The position numbers and the translations under genes were made by a program. Below, piece after piece: positions 28,400 through 37,571 of a stretch of 64,000 nt of DNA (position 1 is its first letter; each line of letters starts with the position of its first letter). This DNA is from Mycobacterium paraense (lineage in GTDB: Bacteria; Actinomycetota; Actinomycetes; Mycobacteriales; Mycobacteriaceae), in contig NZ_LQPM01000012.1 of NCBI RefSeq assembly GCF_002101815.1, positions 1 through 64,000 on the forward strand, written 5' to 3'. The notes beneath the pieces were generated by a model. The model was not told where the DNA came from. It saw nothing but the letters and a program-made list of their open reading frames with translations, and made no database searches.

Positions 28400-30532
28400 A
28401 TGGACGAGCCCGAGGTAACCGCGTACGGCGCACAAATTCTCGACCCCGGCGAGCCCGACGACGGTCTGGTGCTGCAGCGGCTACGAGACGATCCCGTCGT
28501 CGAGTTCATCGACCGGATCGACGCGCAGTTGGCCGATCTGCGCGGCCTTCGGCCGGCGCCGGATTCGGAGCTCCTCGGCGAACGGACCCGGTGGGCGTAC
28601 TATCCGTGGCGCCGGGCCGCCGTTGCGGTGCTGGGCCCGAGGGGGTTTCGGGCGCTGCGACTTGATCGCAACAGAAACAACATCACCGCGCGCGAGCAGG
28701 CCCGGCTCGGCTCGCTGAGCATCGGCGTGGCGGGTCTCAGCGTCGGCCATGTCATCGCTCACACCCTGGCGGTGCAGGGATTGTGCGGCAGGATCCGGCT
28801 TGCGGATTTCGATCACTTGGAACTGTCGAATCTGAATCGGGTGCCCGCCACGGTCTTCGACCTTGGGCTGAACAAGGCGCATGTGGCGGCACGCAGGATC
28901 GCTGAGCTCGACCCCTACCTGGCGGTTGATGTGTTCGACGCCGGAGTCACCGCGGACAACGTTGACGCGTTCCTTGATGGCCTCGATATCGTCGTCGAGG
29001 AGTGTGATTCGCTCGACATGAAGGTCGCCCTGCGTATGGCGGCTCGTGACCGGCGGATCCCGGTGGTGATGGCGACGAGCGACCGCGGCAGGGTCGATGT
29101 CGAGCGCTTCGATCACGAACCGGAACGCCCTATCCTGCACGGGTTGCTGGGCGAGCTCAACGTCGACCTTCTCTCGGCGATGAGCACCCGGGAAAAGATC
29201 CCTTACATGCTGCGCTACGACGAAGCCGAACGCGTGTCCCCCCGCACAGCCGCATCACTGATCGAGATCGACCGATCGCTGTCGACCTGGCCTCAGTTGG
29301 CATCCGATGTCATCGTGGGCGCCTCAGCGATGGCCGAAGCCGTGCGCAGAATCGGGCTGGGCGAAGAGCTGAAATCCGGTCGGTGCCGCATCGACATGGG
29401 TTGGGCACTCGATCAACTCGACGAAGTCGAGACGGCCGAGCATCGCCCAGCGCCTGATATAGGGCAGGGCGGCCCGTCGGCCCCGGCCACGGTGGACGAC
29501 ACGATCGTCGCTGCCGCGCTGCGGGCCCCGTCGGGGGGAAACAGCCAGCCGTGGTACATCGACGCGGAGCCAACCAAAATCACCATAAGCGTTGCCACAG
29601 AACATTCTTCAACGATGGACGTCGGCTTCCGCGGCAGCGCCGTCTCAATGGGCGCCGCCCTGTATAACGTCAGAATCGCTGCCGCCGCCCGGGGAATGCT
29701 CGGACCTGTCAGCGTCTCCGAAGACATAGACGGGGTTCCACTGCGAGCGACGATGCACTTCGAAAACGGCGACGACCGCGCCCTCGCCGATCTCTATGAG
29801 CCGATGCTCGCACGCGAGACCAACCGCCACCGCGGAACGCCTCAACCGCTCGACGACCAGACGATCAAGCTACTCGCCGCCGCAGCCGAGCGTGAAGGCG
29901 CGCGTCTGCGCCTACTCACCGATCACGATGACCTTTCGCGGGCGGCAACGATTTTCGGTGCCGCCGACCGTATCCGGTACCTGACACCGCAGCTGCATAA
30001 GGAGATGGTTTCGGAACTGCGCTGGCCTCGAGACCCCGACCCCGACACCGGCATTGACGTGAAGAGCCTCGAACTCGATGCCAGCGACTTGGCATTGCTG
30101 GATGTCGTTCGCCGGCCCGACGTCATGGCTTACCTTGCCGAATGGAACGCCGGCAGCGCGCTGGGCGACGGCATGCGTGACGAGGTCAACGCCAGCTCCG
30201 CGCTGGCAGTCATCACGGTGACCGGAGAGCGTCTTACCGACTACGCGCGTGGCGGGTCAGCCGTTGAGGCGGTATGGATCCTTGCCCAGCGCGAAGGACT
30301 CGCCGTCCGGCCGTTATCACCGGTCTTCTTGCATGCCCGCAACGCTGCCGATCTCAACGAGTTGTCGCCTGGCTTTGCCGCCGAATTAGAGCGATTGCAA
30401 AGCGATTTCGTGCGCGTGGTGGGGACCGACCCCGAGGAATCTATCGTGCTGACCTTCAGGTTTACCACCGCACCGCCGACGTCGGTACCGAGTCGCCGCA
30501 GCCTGAGCCGGGTCCGTTCGCAGCGTCGGTGA
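28400..30532 (+). CDS. moeY: ThiF/E1-like and nitroreductase fusion protein (Rv1355c/MoeY type)
   Basis: 710 residues from the ATG at 28400; Rv1355c is about the same length. Residues ~90-330 are an E1-like (ThiF/MoeB) adenylation domain: SIGVAGLSVGHVIAHTLA replaces the usual GxGGxG nucleotide loop, followed by DFDHLELSNLNRVPATVFDLG. Residues ~370-690 are a nitroreductase domain with the FMN-binding ALRAPSGGNSQPWYID. The name MoeY suggests molybdopterin synthesis, but no Moa/Moe gene is near and no catalytic Cys is evident, so that role is doubtful. An E1 joined to a flavin oxidoreductase could activate and reduce or oxidise a carboxylate or peptide; this is inference. Confidence 0.85.
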   Translation: MDEPEVTAYGAQILDPGEPDDGLVLQRLRDDPVVEFIDRIDAQLADLRGLRPAPDSELLGERTRWAYYPWRRAAVAVLGPRGFRALRLDRNRNNITAREQARLGSLSIGVAGLSVGHVIAHTLAVQGLCGRIRLADFDHLELSNLNRVPATVFDLGLNKAHVAARRIAELDPYLAVDVFDAGVTADNVDAFLDGLDIVVEECDSLDMKVALRMAARDRRIPVVMATSDRGRVDVERFDHEPERPILHGLLGELNVDLLSAMSTREKIPYMLRYDEAERVSPRTAASLIEIDRSLSTWPQLASDVIVGASAMAEAVRRIGLGEELKSGRCRIDMGWALDQLDEVETAEHRPAPDIGQGGPSAPATVDDTIVAAALRAPSGGNSQPWYIDAEPTKITISVATEHSSTMDVGFRGSAVSMGAALYNVRIAAAARGMLGPVSVSEDIDGVPLRATMHFENGDDRALADLYEPMLARETNRHRGTPQPLDDQTIKLLAAAAEREGARLRLLTDHDDLSRAATIFGAADRIRYLTPQLHKEMVSELRWPRDPDPDTGIDVKSLELDASDLALLDVVRRPDVMAYLAEWNAGSALGDGMRDEVNASSALAVITVTGERLTDYARGGSAVEAVWILAQREGLAVRPLSPVFLHARNAADLNELSPGFAAELERLQSDFVRVVGTDPEESIVLTFRFTTAPPTSVPSRRSLSRVRSQRR

Positions 30533-30558
30533 TGCGGAGTTGTCGGGCGACCGCCGGA

Positions 30559-31428
30559 TCAAAACGGTTTCGCGGTGAATCCCCAGCGCAACAAAGCCGA
30601 TTCGCGGCGGGCCGGCCCGCGCAACCGAGCGTCATCCGCACCGCTCAATGCGTTTGGTTTACCCCGGGCACCGAACATCCAGTACGCCTGCAGGTAGGGC
30701 AAGGGAGTCGAATGACCGCGGTGCATTCCGTGCAGTCCAGCGGCGGCGAGCTCTGTCGATAGCTCAGCGATGGTGAAAGCCGCCGCCTCGCTGGCAATTG
30801 CATCCTGGCGCAGGACGGCCGGTGACGCGGGATCGGCGATCTGCAGCATCCTAGGGGCGGCCGTCGAGTCGCGCAGCCGCTGAAAGTCCGAGATCCATAC
30901 TGCGGCTCCGCTGCGGCGTTGAAGGTCGGCGATCTGGCTGAGGGCGCCGCGCAACGTGTCGAAATCAGGTAGCTGATGCAGTGTCCACATGCAGGAGATG
31001 GCGTCCCAACGACGCATTGCAATCGCCTCCGGCAGCGCTGTGATGTCAGCCCGCAGCAGTTCGACGCGCTCGCTTAGGCCTTCGGCGTCGAACAGCTCCT
31101 GCGCCGTGGACAGCATGTTGGGGGCCAGATCGACAGCGGTCGCCCGAACATCGGGCCGTCGGCGCAGGACTGCGCTCAACGCGCGTCCTGACCCGACCCC
31201 GAGATCCAGCAGATGACCGTCGGGTGGCAGGAGCGCATCAAGCGCGCGAGCGCACAAATCGTAGACCGCACGGATCCCCGGGTTGGCTGCGCCGCCGGTG
31301 TGAAACTGCGCCACCGACTCCGGATCATCCACCACCATCGGCTCAGGAATACGCTGGCGCCCCACTGGATGTGACAGCTCACGCAAAACGATCCCAGGCA
31401 TCCTCCATAGCGGCCGAATTCTCTTCAC
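30559..31428 (-). CDS. Class I SAM-dependent methyltransferase
   Basis: 289 residues from a GTG at 31428 with GAGAGG upstream; a TTG two codons earlier is an alternative, and ATG 31401 lacks spacing from its site. The SAM-binding loop is LLDLGVGSGRALSAVL, followed by the acidic strand end ATAVDLAPNML and a motif II-like LLRADITALP. A C-terminal region with LPYLQAYWMFGARGKPN may bind the substrate, which is unknown. It converges with the E1-nitroreductase gene (26 bp) and diverges from the P450 gene (208-bp gap). Confidence 0.85.
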   Translation of the reverse strand: MKRIRPLWRMPGIVLRELSHPVGRQRIPEPMVVDDPESVAQFHTGGAANPGIRAVYDLCARALDALLPPDGHLLDLGVGSGRALSAVLRRRPDVRATAVDLAPNMLSTAQELFDAEGLSERVELLRADITALPEAIAMRRWDAISCMWTLHQLPDFDTLRGALSQIADLQRRSGAAVWISDFQRLRDSTAAPRMLQIADPASPAVLRQDAIASEAAAFTIAELSTELAAAGLHGMHRGHSTPLPYLQAYWMFGARGKPNALSGADDARLRGPARRESALLRWGFTAKPF

Positions 31429-31636
31429 CCTCAACCTCTCGTGGGATGGTCGGTACCAAGCCGAACTGACCTAAATGATTATTAACCCGACTCCAGCTTT
31501 CCCGTGGGTGCGCGCTGGTTTTCGAGGTTCCCAAAACGGATGCCGCGAAGTACTTGCCGGGTCAGCGGGCACCGGTAAGCTTTCGCCTGCGCGGTTCTTT
31601 AATCCGCATCGGCACCGGTATCCGCGGGAGGTAGGC

Positions 31637-33007
31637 GTGGTTCAGACGCTTGCGAGTGACCGAGTCAAGTCGTTGCCCCTCCCGCCGGTGAACCCGATGC
31701 CTTTTCGTCAGCGCCTCGCGGCGGTGCGGGAATTCAGCACGGGGACGGAGAGGCTGCGCGATGCCGGGGGGCGGGTGAGCTATTTCACGCTGGGGCCACG
31801 GTGGCTCATGCCCCCGATGGTGTTGGCAACGTCTCCGGAAGCGATTCGCGACATCCTCAGTACCAAGGACGATTCTGTAGACAAGACCACCCCGGTCTTC
31901 GAACAGGTGCGCCACATCATCGGCGCCAGCCTCACCGATCTTCCCTGGGAGCCGTGGAAGTCGCGTCGGCGCACCCTGCAGCCGGTGTTTACCAAGCAGC
32001 GCGTGAGTGAGTTCGGCGGTCACATGGAGCAGGCGGCTCAGGCGGTGAGCGAAGAGTGGCCCGAGGATGCCGTGATCGATTTGGACGCCGAATGCCGCAC
32101 CATCACGTTGCGCGCGCTTGGCCGATCAGTGCTCGGGCTCGATCTGGAAGAGCGGGCCGACGAGGTTGTCGAGCCGTTGCGGATCGCGTTGGCCTACGCG
32201 GTCAGGCGCGCGACGAGCCCGCTGCGCGCCCCTCGCTGGTTGCCCACGCCCGCGCGTCGGCGGGCGCGGGCGGCAAGCGCCAAACTTCATGCCCTGACGC
32301 AGGAGATTTTGCGAGACTGTCGCGCCGATCCGACACGAGTCGCCCCACTGGTGCACGCGCTCCTCGCAGCCGAGGATCCAGAGACCGGAAAACGCCTAAC
32401 CGACGATGAGATTTGCGACGAACTGGTCATGTTCCTCTTCGCCGGCCACGACACCACGACGACGGCGTTGACGTATGCACTGTGGGCCCTCGGGCACCAC
32501 GCCGACTGCCAGGACCGCGTCGCCGCCGAAGTGGCGGCCCTGCCGGATCGGCCGCTGACGTCCGACGACATTCCACAACTGGGCTATACGGTCCAGGTGA
32601 TACGGGAATCGCTTCGCCTGTGCCCCCCGGCGCCCACGGGGACGCGGATGGCCTGCCGGGATGTTGAGGTGGGCGGCTACCGGGTGCAGAAGGGCACCAT
32701 GCTCATCGTGGGGCGAATGGCCGTACAACGCGACCCGCAGCTGTGGGACGACCCACTTCGATTCGACCCCGAGCGGTTCAGCCCGGCGAACTTCAAAGCT
32801 CTCGATCGCTGGCAATACGTGCCATTCGGCGGCGGGCCGCGGTCGTGCATCGGCGACCATTTCGCCATGCTTGAGGTCACACTCGCCTTGGCGACGCTTA
32901 TCCGTAGAGTCGAAGTCCAATCTCTCGAGGACGAATTTCCGCTTGCATTGCACTTCACCATGATCGCCGGGGGTCCGATCCCTGCTCGCGTTCGACCTCG
33001 TCGCTAG
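31637..33007 (+). CDS. Cytochrome P450 monooxygenase
   Basis: 456 residues starting at GTG 31637, chosen because GGGAGGTAGGC precedes it; the frame opens earlier at 31475 without a site. Soluble, no membrane anchor. I-helix oxygen motif AGHDTTTTAL at about residue 268, ExxR as ESLR near 322, PERF motif FDPERFSP, and heme loop FGGGPRSCIGDHFAMLE with the axial Cys near 403. All key residues are intact. The family number cannot be assigned by eye. No ferredoxin gene is adjacent, so electrons must come from elsewhere. Substrate unknown. Confidence 0.94.
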   Translation: MVQTLASDRVKSLPLPPVNPMPFRQRLAAVREFSTGTERLRDAGGRVSYFTLGPRWLMPPMVLATSPEAIRDILSTKDDSVDKTTPVFEQVRHIIGASLTDLPWEPWKSRRRTLQPVFTKQRVSEFGGHMEQAAQAVSEEWPEDAVIDLDAECRTITLRALGRSVLGLDLEERADEVVEPLRIALAYAVRRATSPLRAPRWLPTPARRRARAASAKLHALTQEILRDCRADPTRVAPLVHALLAAEDPETGKRLTDDEICDELVMFLFAGHDTTTTALTYALWALGHHADCQDRVAAEVAALPDRPLTSDDIPQLGYTVQVIRESLRLCPPAPTGTRMACRDVEVGGYRVQKGTMLIVGRMAVQRDPQLWDDPLRFDPERFSPANFKALDRWQYVPFGGGPRSCIGDHFAMLEVTLALATLIRRVEVQSLEDEFPLALHFTMIAGGPIPARVRPRR

Positions 33008-33135
33008 CCGCCTGAAACGAGCGCTCGCTCGGCGGACTCGAGACCTGGCCGGCCGGATGTGACGTTGGCCTAATTTGCTAGAACCGCTATGCAATGCCGA
33101 CGCGGCGGTGAAGTTACCGCTACGGTAATGGGGCA

Positions 33136-35016
33136 ATGTCGGGCACACTGGACCACCTGGTCACCGCTGCCGCCGCCGAATTGATGGCGGCCACCGCGGC
33201 TGACTCGGCCGCGATCAGCCAACGCGTGCTGGGCAATCTGGTTCGCGACCTGGGCGTGGACTTCAGCTTCCTGCGCCATAACGATCACACCATCCGCGCG
33301 ACGATACTCATCGCCGAATTCCCGCCGCGCAACGTCGACCCCGACCCGATCGGTTTGGTGTATTTCGCCGACGCCGACTCCATCTTCGCTCAGACGGAGC
33401 ACCTCAAGGTGCCCGAAGTGGTGCGTCCCCAGCCGGAGAACGCTGACTATCAGCACCGCATCGAAGAGGGCACCGGGGCTCCGGCCGTCTCGCTGGCCGC
33501 CGTTCCGCTGTTGTCCGGCGACGTCACCACAGGCACGCTCGCCTTCGGCAAGCTCGGAGACCGTGAATGGCTACCAGAAGAGCTCAACGCGCTGCAGGCG
33601 ATCGCCGCGCTGTTCGCTCAGCTGCAGGGCCGCACCGTCGCCGAACAGCAACTCCACTATCTCGCCGAACACGATGACCTGACCGGCCTGCTCAACCGCA
33701 GGGCGCTGATCGCGTACCTGGACCAGCGGCTCGCCCACGGGCAGCCCGGCCCGGTGTCGGTCGTGTTTCTCGCCCTGGACCGCTTCAAAGTCATCAACGA
33801 TCACCTTGGTCAAAGCGCTGGCGACCGGTTCATCGAGGCCTTCGCGAGGCTACTGCGCGAGGCCACAGACATTCCCGCGGCCATTGGCCGCTTCGGCGGT
33901 GATGAGTTCGTTGTCGTTCCCGGGCAGTCATTGGATGTCGAGGCCGCCGAAGCTTTCGCCCAGTCGCTGCATGATCGCGTCCACAAGCAGGTGGTGATCG
34001 ACGGCGAGATGCTCACCCGCACGGTCAGTATCGGGGTGACATCCGGTGAACCCGGAGAGGACAGCACCTCGGATCTACTGCGCCGGGTCGACCAGGCCCT
34101 CCGGTCGGCGAAAAGCTCAGGCGGCGACGCAGTCGCAACTTTCAGCCCGGAGATGTTGAGAACCAACATGATCCGCAATGACATCGAACTGTACCTGGAA
34201 GGGATGATCGACGGTAATGGCGGGGCCATGGTGCTCCATTACCTTCCTGAGTTCGACATGCGCACTGGTGAAATCCTCGGCACGGAAGCGCTAATCCGTT
34301 GGCAACATCCCACTCTCGGACTGTTGATGCCCGATTCGTTCATCCAAGTGGTCGAATCGATCAACCTCGGGGCCAAACTGGGTCGTCTCGTGATGCGGGC
34401 GGCATGTGCGCAATTCGGACTTTGGCGATCACGCAATATCGGACGCGGGGCCGTGTTGCGTATCAACGTGTCGCCTGTGCAGCTCGTCACCGATGGCATC
34501 ATCGACACGGTCGCGACCACCATTGAAGAGTTCGGCCTCGACCCCAACACGGTGTGCCTGGAGATCACCGAAAGCGTGGTGGTGCAGGACATCGACGCCA
34601 CACGCAAGACGCTGTTCGGATTGAAAGACATCGGAGTGCAGATCGCCATCGATGACTTCGGCACCGGTTACAGTGTTCTGACTTATCTGAAGTCTCTACC
34701 GGTCGACATACTCAAGATCGACAAGGGGTTCGTCCACCATCTGGACAGCAACGCCGGTGACCTGGCGATCGTGCGGTCGACACTGGCGCTGGCCGACGCC
34801 TTCGGGCTCGACGTTGTCGCCGAAGGCGTCGAAACGGTGGCGGCGGCCAAGACGCTGCTCGCCCTGGGTTGCTTTCGGGCGCAAGGCTTTCTGCTGTCAC
34901 GGCCGCTCGACAGCGCGGCGATGGAGTCGCTGCTCGCCAAGCGCGTCATACCGATGGACTTCTCCGACGCGAGCGATGCGCTGCAGCCCGAAGGACCCAG
35001 AAAGGACGTTGTCTAG
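33136..35016 (+). CDS. GAF-GGDEF-EAL c-di-GMP signalling protein (Rv1354c type)
   Basis: 626 residues. An N-terminal GAF-like sensor covers ~1-175. The diguanylate cyclase domain has EHDDLTGLLNRRAL and an intact GRFGGDEF active site near residue 253. The phosphodiesterase domain has TEALIRWQHP, the metal and base residues in RINVSP, LEITES, IAIDDFGTGYS, LKIDKGF and AEGVE, so both activities look competent. This is the layout of Rv1354c, which in H37Rv adjoins Rv1355c as here (P450 and methyltransferase intervene). TACGGT (33121-33126) could be its -10 box, giving a nearly leaderless mRNA. Confidence 0.94.
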   Translation: MSGTLDHLVTAAAAELMAATAADSAAISQRVLGNLVRDLGVDFSFLRHNDHTIRATILIAEFPPRNVDPDPIGLVYFADADSIFAQTEHLKVPEVVRPQPENADYQHRIEEGTGAPAVSLAAVPLLSGDVTTGTLAFGKLGDREWLPEELNALQAIAALFAQLQGRTVAEQQLHYLAEHDDLTGLLNRRALIAYLDQRLAHGQPGPVSVVFLALDRFKVINDHLGQSAGDRFIEAFARLLREATDIPAAIGRFGGDEFVVVPGQSLDVEAAEAFAQSLHDRVHKQVVIDGEMLTRTVSIGVTSGEPGEDSTSDLLRRVDQALRSAKSSGGDAVATFSPEMLRTNMIRNDIELYLEGMIDGNGGAMVLHYLPEFDMRTGEILGTEALIRWQHPTLGLLMPDSFIQVVESINLGAKLGRLVMRAACAQFGLWRSRNIGRGAVLRINVSPVQLVTDGIIDTVATTIEEFGLDPNTVCLEITESVVVQDIDATRKTLFGLKDIGVQIAIDDFGTGYSVLTYLKSLPVDILKIDKGFVHHLDSNAGDLAIVRSTLALADAFGLDVVAEGVETVAAAKTLLALGCFRAQGFLLSRPLDSAAMESLLAKRVIPMDFSDASDALQPEGPRKDVV

Positions 35017-35076
35017 AACCGGGGGATGCGGGGCCTTTGGCGACCAATTCCTACCGCACCCATAAGGGATGGACGT

Positions 35077-35688
35077 TTAAGGGCGGCGTTGAAACAGGTA
35101 GTAGTACGTTGGCGTCTTGTCGTCGAGCTCCCGCTCGTCACCCTTGGCCAGCAGCGTCCAGCCGGCGGCCAATCGCCGTTCCATTTCGGTGCGGTCGACC
35201 CCCGGCACCCCGAACCTCCCGCCGGGAGGAAACGCGACGATGTACAGCCGCGCGTCGGGCGCCGCCACGGCGCTGACTTCCCGGGCGTACGCATCACGAT
35301 CTGCGCTACTCATGTTGTGGATGCAGCCGTTGTCGACGATCAGCTGAAAACCAGTGCCGATCCCCTCGTGGCTCAACTGGGTGACATCGGCACGGGCGAA
35401 GTTGACCGAAGCACCGGCGGCGCGGGCCTTGGCACGCGCCTTCTCGAGCGGCTTCGCGACGTAGTCAACCCCGGTGACTTTCCACCCGTGTTGGGCAAGG
35501 TAGACGGCGCAATCCCCGGTTCCGCATCCGAGGTCAAGCGCCGAGCCCGTGGGCAGCGCAGGCGTATCGGCAGTTCCCTCGACCAGATCGCGCAAAGTCT
35601 GCCCGATCGCATGACCTTCCCAGGGCGTGAAGCCGATGCGGTAAAACAACCGAAATCGCGTGTGTCGAGAAGCCATAGCCGCAATCAT
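35077..35688 (-). CDS. Class I SAM-dependent methyltransferase
   Basis: 203 residues from ATG 35688, with GGGAA upstream; a second in-frame ATG lies four codons later and the frame extends upstream without a better site. It shows SALDLGCGTGDCAVYLAQHG (SAM loop), the acidic VTGVDYVAKPLEKARAKA and VDNGCIHNMSSADRDAYAR. The small size and FTPWEGHAIGQTL start resemble thiopurine-type or TehB-like small-molecule methyltransferases. Substrate unknown. It is convergent with the GGDEF-EAL gene and diverges from a broken diguanylate cyclase gene. Confidence 0.87.
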   Translation of the reverse strand: MIAAMASRHTRFRLFYRIGFTPWEGHAIGQTLRDLVEGTADTPALPTGSALDLGCGTGDCAVYLAQHGWKVTGVDYVAKPLEKARAKARAAGASVNFARADVTQLSHEGIGTGFQLIVDNGCIHNMSSADRDAYAREVSAVAAPDARLYIVAFPPGGRFGVPGVDRTEMERRLAAGWTLLAKGDERELDDKTPTYYYLFQRRP

Positions 35689-35751
35689 GGCATTCCCACT
35701 CGCGTGCGCGCGCCGCGGCCGCTGGTGCGAGTTCGCAGAAAGGCTCGCTGA

Positions 35752-36235
35752 ATGATGTCGCGGCTGAAGGCGTGGTGGAACGAGCGGGACCTGTACGACT
35801 GGACGACGAGGTATCTGCGCCAGCACGGGATGCTGCTCTCGGTCGAACCATCAAGGCTGTCATCGCCGGTTCGTCGGCCCTGGTGCCACTCACCGTGCTG
35901 CCCGGCCAACATCACCCCAGCGCCGCCGAGGTGATCACCGGCGGATTCGCCGGCACGTTCACCGCCGCCGTGACGTTGTGGTGCCTGACGCGCCGGCCCA
36001 CCCGCCGGCAGCCCCTTTGGATTTGGGGCATCTCTCGGACCATGGAACGTATGCTCTTCGCTCCCAGGAGGATTCCCTCACCGGCCTGCTGAACCCGGGC
36101 GTTCACCGAGGCGGTCAGCAGCCGCTCGACGGATCCGCCGCGGGGCGACAGCCACCTGGCGGTGGTAATGATGGACCTCTACAACTTCAAACGCAGCAAC
36201 GACACACTCGGTCATTCGGCTGGTGATCGCGCCAG
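35752..36235 (+). pseudogene. Broken diguanylate cyclase gene (frameshifts and 3' truncation)
   Basis: Pieces of one protein appear in three frames. Frame of 35752: MMSRLKAWWNERDLYDWTTR. After a shift near 35840: TIKAVIAGSSALVPLTVLPG, a membrane segment. After another near 36015: SQEDSLTGLLN. After a third near 36093: RAFTEAVSSRS and VVMMDLYNFKRSNDTLGHSA, then GDR. These are the membrane part and the first third of a GGDEF domain; the GGDEF active site itself is missing. The sequence ends abruptly at about 36232, just before the stop of the next minus-strand gene, which suggests a deletion junction. It cannot make a working cyclase. Confidence 0.8.
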
Positions 36236-36246
36236 CGCACCTTGTT

Positions 36247-36963
36247 CTAAGCCGAAGCACGACCAAGGATGACCGCGTCCTCGGCGCACATCAGCTTGAA
36301 TTGATCGGGCTCGGCGTGCGTGGCAAGGGTGCGGCGATCCCACCACATCACTTTGGTTCGGTAGTTGTCGTTGGGGTAGGCGGCCGCCGGTATCCGCGAG
36401 GCCACCACGCCCCCGGACGATCGCCACTGCTCCAAGACATGGGCCGCCGCGGTGGCCATGACGAACTGGACACCCATCAGCGTCATCATCGGTAGCGCGG
36501 TGCGGGCCAACACCCTGGACAGCGCCCGGCTGCCGTACTCCTGGGAATTGGCCCAAGCGCTTTTTACCTCGACGACACCGAACGGGATGCGGTTGGCAAT
36601 CATGTAGCGCAGCACGGCAGCGCCGGGGTTGCCGTCCCACTCATCGAGCGCGTGCGAATCCTCGGGCGTCTGCAGCGGCCCCACGACGCGGGTTCCTCCG
36701 ACGACCCGCCCGCCCGGGTCGATCGCCGCGAAGAACAGCGCCGTGTCGGTGCCGTCCCGGACCGCGTCGACATCGAGCACCCATTCCAGTCCGTGCCGAC
36801 GATAGCTCTGGAACGCGCCGTCCAGATATTGCTCCCACAGCTCGGGATCCGCTTCCGGGGTGGACGCGGCGACCCAACACCCTGTCGCCTGATCGCGCCA
36901 GCCCGCTCCCCCTTCCAACCACGAGCCCTTAATCGCCGCACTCGTGAGCTGTGCCGCTGCCAT
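36247..36963 (-). CDS. Conserved hypothetical, possibly GNAT-like acyltransferase
   Basis: 238 residues from ATG 36963 with AAGGGA upstream. I do not recognise the family with confidence. LDVDAVRDGTDTALFFAAID, GGRVVGGTRVVGPLQ, SRALSRVLARTALPMMTLMG and HVLEQWRSSGGVVAS follow the strand-strand-helix order of GNAT or acyl-homoserine-lactone-synthase-like folds, but no clear acyl-CoA loop is seen. It is soluble, with no signal peptide or membrane helix. Upstream sequence is AT-rich compared with the rest of the window. Confidence 0.72.
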   Translation of the reverse strand: MAAAQLTSAAIKGSWLEGGAGWRDQATGCWVAASTPEADPELWEQYLDGAFQSYRRHGLEWVLDVDAVRDGTDTALFFAAIDPGGRVVGGTRVVGPLQTPEDSHALDEWDGNPGAAVLRYMIANRIPFGVVEVKSAWANSQEYGSRALSRVLARTALPMMTLMGVQFVMATAAAHVLEQWRSSGGVVASRIPAAAYPNDNYRTKVMWWDRRTLATHAEPDQFKLMCAEDAVILGRASA

Positions 36964-37571
36964 AGGTATCCCTTCAACTGTTAAGCGTGACTGCCGGACT
37001 ATTTAGTCGGACGCGTCTTGAATTATTTCCCAAAATGTCCGCGCCACAAATAACCCGCGGTATTTATTTTCTTGATCGCTTTCCATCGCCAAACCGTTAG
37101 CGCTACCGATGAGTAATCGGCAACGCGCGGAAAGTTTGCGGCCGTGGATGCAGTATGGGCTGCTTGGTCGGCGACCGCTAGTCACTTCGCCGGCCGCGTC
37201 CGGGTCGGCCATCGCGTCACGCGCCGGCCTTGTTGCTCCGCGGGCGGCGATGACCATCGCATAAGGCAGCCCGGCCCCTTCTCACGCTGATGATTCAACA
37301 GCACGGCGATGATGGGTTCTACCTGTGGATTCCCTAAGTTGCGGCGTCGGGACGCCGCAGGTTTGCTGCCGCCGACCGACGGAATGGAGCGGGTTCTGCG
37401 CCGATTTTCGTGGGTCCCACGATTTTGGAACGCGCCGGTAGGTCGTCGGCCAAGACGCAGAATTGCGGAGCCGAGCGATTTTGCGGGTCGATGTTTGGCA
37501 ACTGTTCCCTTTTGGTCGAGCGGCCGCCGGCGCTTCGCGAAAACCCGGCCCGCGAGGGCAGAATCGACGTT
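36964..37571. other. Long intergenic region at the right edge of the inserted block
   Basis: 608 bp with no gene I can support. The first ~130 bp are AT-rich for this genome (for example around 37010-37080) and include an imperfect hairpin at 36994-37010 (GACTA-TT-TAGTC core). An 84-codon minus-strand frame (37003-37257) has no recognisable product. No tRNA, att-like direct repeat or integrase remnant is visible. Confidence 0.4.

Noticed and set aside
37003..37257. 84-codon minus-strand frame in the AT-rich gap
   Set aside because: No ribosome site, no similarity that I recognise, and unusual composition; could be chance or a remnant.
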